Positions 5,761 through 9,508 of a stretch of DNA of 9,508 nt are shown here, piece after piece. How positions within the stretch are numbered: position 1 is the first letter of the stretch; the number at the start of each line of letters is the position of its first letter. This stretch comes from Planctomycetota bacterium (GTDB taxonomy: Bacteria > Planctomycetota > PUPC01 > JACPCR01): NCBI GenBank assembly GCA_030740295.1, contig JASLXP010000586.1:1-9508 (forward strand), read 5' to 3'. The translations under genes were made by a program, and so were the position numbers. The notes beneath the pieces are model-generated. The model was not told where the DNA came from. It searched no databases and saw nothing but the letters and a program-made list of their open reading frames with translations.

Positions 5761-7692
5761 TCATACCGCGGCAAATCCCATCCCTTCTAACTGACCGCGA
5801 GTCTCCTCCTGATTCAGGATTTCCAGGAAAGCGCGTATCGCCGGGGATTCCAGCTTTGCTTTCGGGATGACGAAATCAAAAATCTCATCATTCATGAAAG
5901 TAAATTCCAGCTCGTAATCGCGGGCTGCGTTTTCGATGCCGATACCCCAGTCAGCCTTCTTCATGGCGACCGAAGTGGCCACTGCGTTGTGGGAGCGGGC
6001 CTCGATCTCGTAGCCGCGGAGAGAAGGGGTCAATTCATCAAGACTCAGTCCCAGCCCATCGGCTTCGGCGGCCAGAAGGCGATCGGTCAGGATGCGTGTG
6101 CCCGAGCCGCGGTTTCGATTCACCATAACGAGCTCCCCCCTGTCCTGGATGAGAGCTCCGAGCTTTTTGGGCTCTCCACTTCGGGTGAGTATGCCCTGAC
6201 GGCGCCGGTAGCCGCGCACAAGAACAAGGTCGTCATTATCGGCTACAAACGTTGCGTTGTATTCGCCGGTCTCATCATCCAGCAGGTGCATCCCGGCGAG
6301 GTCCGATTCGCCCCGGCGCGCGGCTTCGAGCCCGCCCTGGCTGCCGACGTTAATGATCTTCGCAGAGAAACCGGACAGGCGAACTCGCGTGAGCAGATAC
6401 TCCAGACCGATGCAATGGCTGCCGATAGAGGTGATGTCCGGCACTGTCACAGACTCGCCGATTAGCTCGGCCTCCACTTGCTCGCCCTCCGGCAGGATCT
6501 CCTGGTTGGCCGGTATGCGGATGAAGCCGTCGGCCTGGCTGAACGTGGTAACCGCGCCCGAGCCCTTCGACCAGGGATAGGCTTTGTATCCGTCGCCGCC
6601 CTTCACCAGGTTGGTCATCAGGTATTCCATCCGGCCGCGGATAGAGTGATACCTGAGGGCCTGCGTGGCCTGTACCACCTGCGCCGATTGGGGAGGCAGC
6701 CCAGCCCAGGTGCGTATGACCGGCTGAACCAGATCCCGAAAAGTCACAATCGCAGAAGTCGGAAAACCGGGCAGGATGATCACCGGTGTTTTTCCAATCA
6801 CCGCCATGCAGATCGGTTTGCCCGGCTTGAGCGCCACGCCATGCACGATGATTCCAGGCTCTCCCATGCGTTCCAGGATGCGGTAATTAAGGTCGCCACC
6901 GCCCTTGGATGTGCCGCCCGAGAGGATGAGCATGTCGTGCTTCAGCCCTTCCCTGAACGCGGCCTCAATTTCCTCCTCAACATCGGGCACAATGCCCAGC
7001 GGGACGGGCACGCCGCCATTCTCCAAAACGGTATCGGCAACAATGCGCGCGTTGGAATCGTAAATCTTGCCCTCTGAAAATTCTTCGCCCGGTGGGATGA
7101 TCTCGTTGCCTGTGGAGAGCACGGCCACCCGCGGCTGCCGCACGCAGGAGACGCCTGCTATGCCGAGCGCGGCCAGCGTGCCCGTCTCTCTCGAGGAGAG
7201 GATCTGTCCGACCCGCAGAACGGTCTCGCCCTGCATGATGTCACTGCCTGCGTAGCTGATATTCTCACCTGGACCGGCCGGCCGAAAGATCTCGACGTTG
7301 TCCTGAGCCGCATCCGTAAACTCGACCATGACGATTGCACTTGCGCCTTTGGGGATGACTCCGCCGGTAGCAATGGGCGTAGCGTATCCGGCAGTGACCT
7401 CTTGTGTTGGTCGATCGCCTGCCGCGATTTCTTTACCGGTCAGGCTGAGACATACGGGGTCTTCTTCATCCGCCGCGTACGTATCAGACGCGACGACAGC
7501 AAAACCATCCACGTTCGACCGGTGGAACGCCGGCACATCAATGCCCGCCACCACATCGGATGCAAGCACCCGCCCAAGCGCGGAGGACGTGGGCACCTCC
7601 TCAGCAGCAAGCGGCGCGGGGTCGAGGTGCCCGTGGAACTTCTCTTCAGCTTCGTCACGGGAGAGAATGGTAAGGAATTGATCCTGGCGCAT
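5761..7692 (-). CDS. moeA: Molybdopterin molybdenumtransferase MoeA fused to a PBP-like domain
   Basis: A 643-residue cytoplasmic enzyme. Residues 1-410 are MoeA, which inserts Mo or W into adenylylated molybdopterin to make the mature cofactor. MoeA marks are RSNVDGFAV (58-66), ATGGVIPKGASAIVMVEF (108-125), LSTGNEI (192-198), YDSNARI (211-217), LSGGTSKGGGDLNY (257-270), ALKPGKPI (287-294) and LPGFPTSA (307-314). Residues about 418-640 are the periplasmic-binding-protein-like domain (PF12727 type) found fused to MoeA in many anaerobes and archaea: IGSHCIGLEYLL (423-434), VGSQGGLEAARRGESDLAGM (449-468), HLLDDETGEYNA (469-480), VNRNRGSGTRIL (524-535) and ADWGIGIENAARDYELEF (580-597). That domain lacks a signal peptide, so it may sense a ligand in the cytosol. 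The gene lies 238 nt downstream of mch on the same strand. No Shine-Dalgarno site is visible. Both domains look complete. Confidence 0.95.
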   Translation of the reverse strand: MRQDQFLTILSRDEAEEKFHGHLDPAPLAAEEVPTSSALGRVLASDVVAGIDVPAFHRSNVDGFAVVASDTYAADEEDPVCLSLTGKEIAAGDRPTQEVTAGYATPIATGGVIPKGASAIVMVEFTDAAQDNVEIFRPAGPGENISYAGSDIMQGETVLRVGQILSSRETGTLAALGIAGVSCVRQPRVAVLSTGNEIIPPGEEFSEGKIYDSNARIVADTVLENGGVPVPLGIVPDVEEEIEAAFREGLKHDMLILSGGTSKGGGDLNYRILERMGEPGIIVHGVALKPGKPICMAVIGKTPVIILPGFPTSAIVTFRDLVQPVIRTWAGLPPQSAQVVQATQALRYHSIRGRMEYLMTNLVKGGDGYKAYPWSKGSGAVTTFSQADGFIRIPANQEILPEGEQVEAELIGESVTVPDITSIGSHCIGLEYLLTRVRLSGFSAKIINVGSQGGLEAARRGESDLAGMHLLDDETGEYNATFVADNDDLVLVRGYRRRQGILTRSGEPKKLGALIQDRGELVMVNRNRGSGTRILTDRLLAAEADGLGLSLDELTPSLRGYEIEARSHNAVATSVAMKKADWGIGIENAARDYELEFTFMNDEIFDFVIPKAKLESPAIRAFLEILNQEETRGQLEGMGFAAV

Positions 7693-7810
7693 GGAATCCG
7701 GTATCAGGTTTCAGGCCGCTGCTTCGAGGTCAGGCGTGAGCGTTCCGCGGCCCCGTCGCACTCGCAAGGTCGGCCGGGCAGATCATAAAGCAACAGAATA
7801 CACTGGCCCC

Positions 7811-7841
7811 GCAGAGGCACGAAGAGCGCAGAGAGTATGAA
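7811..7841 (+). repeat. Dispersed intergenic repeat, copy 2
   Basis: GCAGAGGCACGAAGAGCGCA followed by GAGAGTATGAA. It is the plus-strand counterpart of the copy at 2432-2461 (21 of the first 23 bases identical). It sits in the 238-nt spacer between mch and moeA, oriented against those genes. No gene, promoter or terminator could be recognised in the rest of 7693-7930. Confidence 0.7.
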
Positions 7842-7930
7842 TTAAGAATCCTGGTTTCACTTTATTCGTCAGTCCCCATTCGCCTGTCCACTCATACGTG
7901 ACCGCAATCACGAACTGGACCACTCAAGAT

Positions 7931-8926
7931 CTACCCCTTTGTCTCCTCCTCTTTCTTCTCGATTTTCCTCCCTCCGAATGAAGCTTCAAGCAGTTCCTCA
8001 TTTACATCTCCATAGGTAAATTCATTGTTGGTCGTCTCGCTTTTGAATGTGATCCGGGCGGGACTGAAGAGGAGTCTGTCGATCTGATAGAATTCGTAAT
8101 TGTATTTCTTGAAAATCGTACCGAATGGCTCACCGTAATCTTCAGACGCGCTGGAAGGTGTGAGAGGGCCGGCCCGCTCAATGGGCGTATCCGAACAGGA
8201 AACGCGCAGGCGCACGTCCGCACCATACAGGATGGCATCGTTGGTCCAGCCGATGGCAGCCATATCACTCAGGGGGACGGGGGAAAGCGGCGCCGTGCCT
8301 TCTCCGAACGTGACCTGATTGATGTCGAAATCAATCTCGACGAGTTTGTGCAGCGCGGTCTCTACTGAACGGGCCACCACCTGGAATCCTCCGGCCACGC
8401 TGGCGGTAGGAGCGATGAGCAGTGTCAGGTTTCCTGCTGATACTTTCAGCTTGGAACAGAGGTATTCAATGACCTCCTTCGTTGGGAGCTTGCGTGTCTC
8501 GAGCACACCGACTGCCACCTCGCTGCGTTCGCTGTAATCGATCTTCTCATAGACCTCTTCTTCGGCCACGATGGCGCGCATTGGGCCTGAACCGATGGCA
8601 AAGTAATCGCCTGCCGATATCTGCCAGCCGGCATACTGAGCAGCCATGCACGCATGAACGGGCGCGTTTGTCCTGACTCTCACGATGGGACACGATTTCC
8701 CCGCGATGGTGTTGCCTTCCTCATAGGAAATACGGCCGAGGTCGGCCATGCATGCCCTGGCGAGCCACTTGCCGGCTTCGAGGCCGCCCTCGACTTCAAT
8801 GCCGAAATCGATGCCACGAGCGCCGCCCGGAAGCTCGATCGGTTTTACATTGAGGGCGTCAGCTCGATCCACGATTTGCTGGACGAGCCTGTGGGCCCGC
8901 CGGTTCAGGTTCAGACTCTTACCCAT
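7931..8926 (-). CDS. mch: Methenyltetrahydromethanopterin cyclohydrolase
   Basis: A 331-residue cytosolic enzyme that interconverts 5,10-methenyl-H4MPT and N5-formyl-H4MPT (EC 3.5.4.27) in tetrahydromethanopterin-dependent C1 metabolism. The family pattern runs the whole length: GGLEAGKWLARACMADLG (47-64), ACMAAQYAGWQI (92-103), GSGPMRAI (112-119), LLIAPTASVAGGFQVVARSV (169-188) with ETALHKL, FGEGTAPLSPVPLSD (207-221), GWTNDAILYGADVRL (226-240), SSASEDYGEPFGTIFKKYNY (258-277) and LLFSPARI (285-292). Arg186 and Glu189 have the R-x-x-E spacing I recall for the active site of the Archaeoglobus enzyme. The length is normal, with a short charged tail (EKKEEETKG) at the end. In bacteria this gene is known from methylotrophic proteobacteria, planctomycetes and a few others. 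No Shine-Dalgarno site is visible before the ATG. MoeA follows downstream on the same strand. Confidence 0.96.
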   Translation of the reverse strand: MGKSLNLNRRAHRLVQQIVDRADALNVKPIELPGGARGIDFGIEVEGGLEAGKWLARACMADLGRISYEEGNTIAGKSCPIVRVRTNAPVHACMAAQYAGWQISAGDYFAIGSGPMRAIVAEEEVYEKIDYSERSEVAVGVLETRKLPTKEVIEYLCSKLKVSAGNLTLLIAPTASVAGGFQVVARSVETALHKLVEIDFDINQVTFGEGTAPLSPVPLSDMAAIGWTNDAILYGADVRLRVSCSDTPIERAGPLTPSSASEDYGEPFGTIFKKYNYEFYQIDRLLFSPARITFKSETTNNEFTYGDVNEELLEASFGGRKIEKKEEETKG

Positions 8927-9022
8927 AGGTTAATGTGTGGAGCAGCAGAATAGAGAGTCAGGGTGATTCTGACCGAACGCAGTAGGTCGCCGCAAACAGG
9001 AATCGAGTTGCGGGCCGCGGAA

Positions 9023-9154
9023 GTGGAATGGTGAATGGTGAATGGTGAATCGTGAATGGTGGAATGGTGAATCGTGAATGGCAAATCGTGAATCGTGAAT
9101 CGTGGAATGCTGGAAGACTGGTGATGTTGGAATGCTGGAATGATGGAATGTTGG
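9023..9154 (+). repeat. Mixed heptamer/octamer tandem array, left arm
   Basis: The array starts with GTGGAATG and then mostly 7-mers of the type GTGAATG or GTGAATC (9031-9101, with one 8-mer and one GCAAATC variant). It then changes to 8- and 9-mers (9102-9151): TGGAAGAC, TGGTGATGT, TGGAATGC, TGGAATGA, TGGAATGT. Open frames across it encode only low-complexity His/Ser/Ile/Phe/Thr strings and are not genes. Together with 9249-9346 it fills most of the 430-nt gap upstream of mch. Confidence 0.9.
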
Positions 9155-9248
9155 ATATCGATGCTCGATATTCGTCGTGCTGTGACTCTTCCCGTTGCGC
9201 ATGACTCGTCCAGCCACCGGCCCCCGCGAAAGTGAGCACAGAGCTCAT

Positions 9249-9346
9249 CCATCATTCCACGCCCACGGCCTGAACCAACTCCATCCACCATTCCCCACTC
9301 CAGTCTTCCACTATTCACCATTCACAATTCACCATTCACAATTCAC
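9249..9346 (-). repeat. Inverted right arm of the array
   Basis: This arm carries the left-arm motifs reversed. CCATCATTCCA (9249-9259) is the exact reverse complement of 9136-9146, and CCAGTCTTCCA (9300-9310) of 9111-9121. ATTCACC and ATTCACA alternate with a 7-nt period at 9313-9346, the inverted form of the GTGAATG units. The unrelated spacer 9155-9248 lies between the arms. The arm ends 10 nt after the stop of the gene at the right edge. Confidence 0.85.
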
Positions 9347-9356
9347 TTCACCATCC

Positions 9357-9508
9357 TCACCCAAGAAAGCCATGAACGGATGCACAAATCTGTTCTTCCG
9401 TCTCCGCTGCAAAAGGACCGGGATAGAACATGTGCTGGTTGCTGCCGATGACTTCGTATCCGCCCTCGGGGATCTGTCGCTTCACTGGCACGTAACCAAT
9501 GATGTGAT
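9357..9508 (-). CDS. C-terminal end of an unidentified protein, weakly ceramidase-like (cut by window edge)
   Basis: Reading the minus strand from 9506 gives 49 codons and a TGA at 9359-9357: HIIGYVPVKRQIPEGGYEVI, continuing GSNQHMFYPGPFAAETEEQI and CASVHGFLG. The composition is that of a real protein, while the other two minus-strand frames are stopped or Arg/Ser-rich. The pattern GYVP...EGGYE, followed by a helix-like ending, recalls the ends of neutral/alkaline non-lysosomal ceramidase-like hydrolases common in planctomycete-type genomes, but this rests on a short stretch and the catalytic part lies outside the window. The gene is on the same strand as mch and 430 nt upstream of it, separated by the inverted repeat arrays, so it is probably a separate transcription unit. 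Confidence 0.6.
   Translation of the reverse strand, partial: HIIGYVPVKRQIPEGGYEVIGSNQHMFYPGPFAAETEEQICASVHGFLG

Noticed and set aside
5989..7788. Long plus-strand open frames opposite moeA
   Set aside because: They are antisense shadows of a gene with conserved motifs throughout; their translations show no domain.
9023..9154. CRISPR array
   Set aside because: Units are 7-9 nt with no spacers between them and there are no cas genes.
8911..9321. Overlapping minus-strand open frames of about 95-136 codons upstream of mch
   Set aside because: They are translations of the tandem repeats (His/Ser/Ile/Phe/Thr strings) in all three frames, with no family resemblance.

Overview
The window looks like a chromosomal stretch from an uncultured, moderately GC-rich, Gram-negative bacterium, plausibly of the Planctomycetes/Verrucomicrobia/Lentisphaerae kind or a neighbouring candidate phylum. 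The reasons are a DUF481-type outer-membrane barrel (so an outer membrane), a bacterial copy of the tetrahydromethanopterin enzyme Mch, prepilin-like proteins with large extracytoplasmic domains, an ABC ATPase paired with a large GATase1-like membrane protein, mostly weak or absent Shine-Dalgarno sites, and spacers full of short tandem repeats. The phylum is inference; no rRNA or marker gene is present.

Left part (1-3504, all minus strand): a DUF481-like barrel protein, then a 649-residue exported and membrane-anchored protein whose stop overlaps the start of an ABC transporter ATPase that runs off the left edge. The last two are almost certainly translationally coupled and work as parts of one transporter or ABC-linked envelope complex.

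Middle (3712-5614, plus strand): two tandem paralogues, each with a class III (type IV prepilin) leader at the N-terminus, a central cysteine-containing region and a C-terminal FecR-like beta domain. This prepilin-FecR pairing is the most unusual protein architecture here.

Right part (5761-9508, all minus strand): the C-terminal end of an unidentified, weakly ceramidase-like protein (9357-9508), then methenyl-H4MPT cyclohydrolase (mch), then a MoeA-PBP fusion for molybdenum/tungsten cofactor maturation. This suggests C1 metabolism through H4MPT together with Mo/W enzymes.

Spacers: three of them (3505-3711, 5615-5760, 8927-9356) carry arrays of 7-mer or 8-mer units followed by the same motifs in inverted orientation, so each can fold into hairpins. 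Two other spacers (2268-2478 and 7693-7930) each carry a copy of a different dispersed repeat of about 30 bp. No tRNA, rRNA, CRISPR array, insertion sequence or phage gene was seen.
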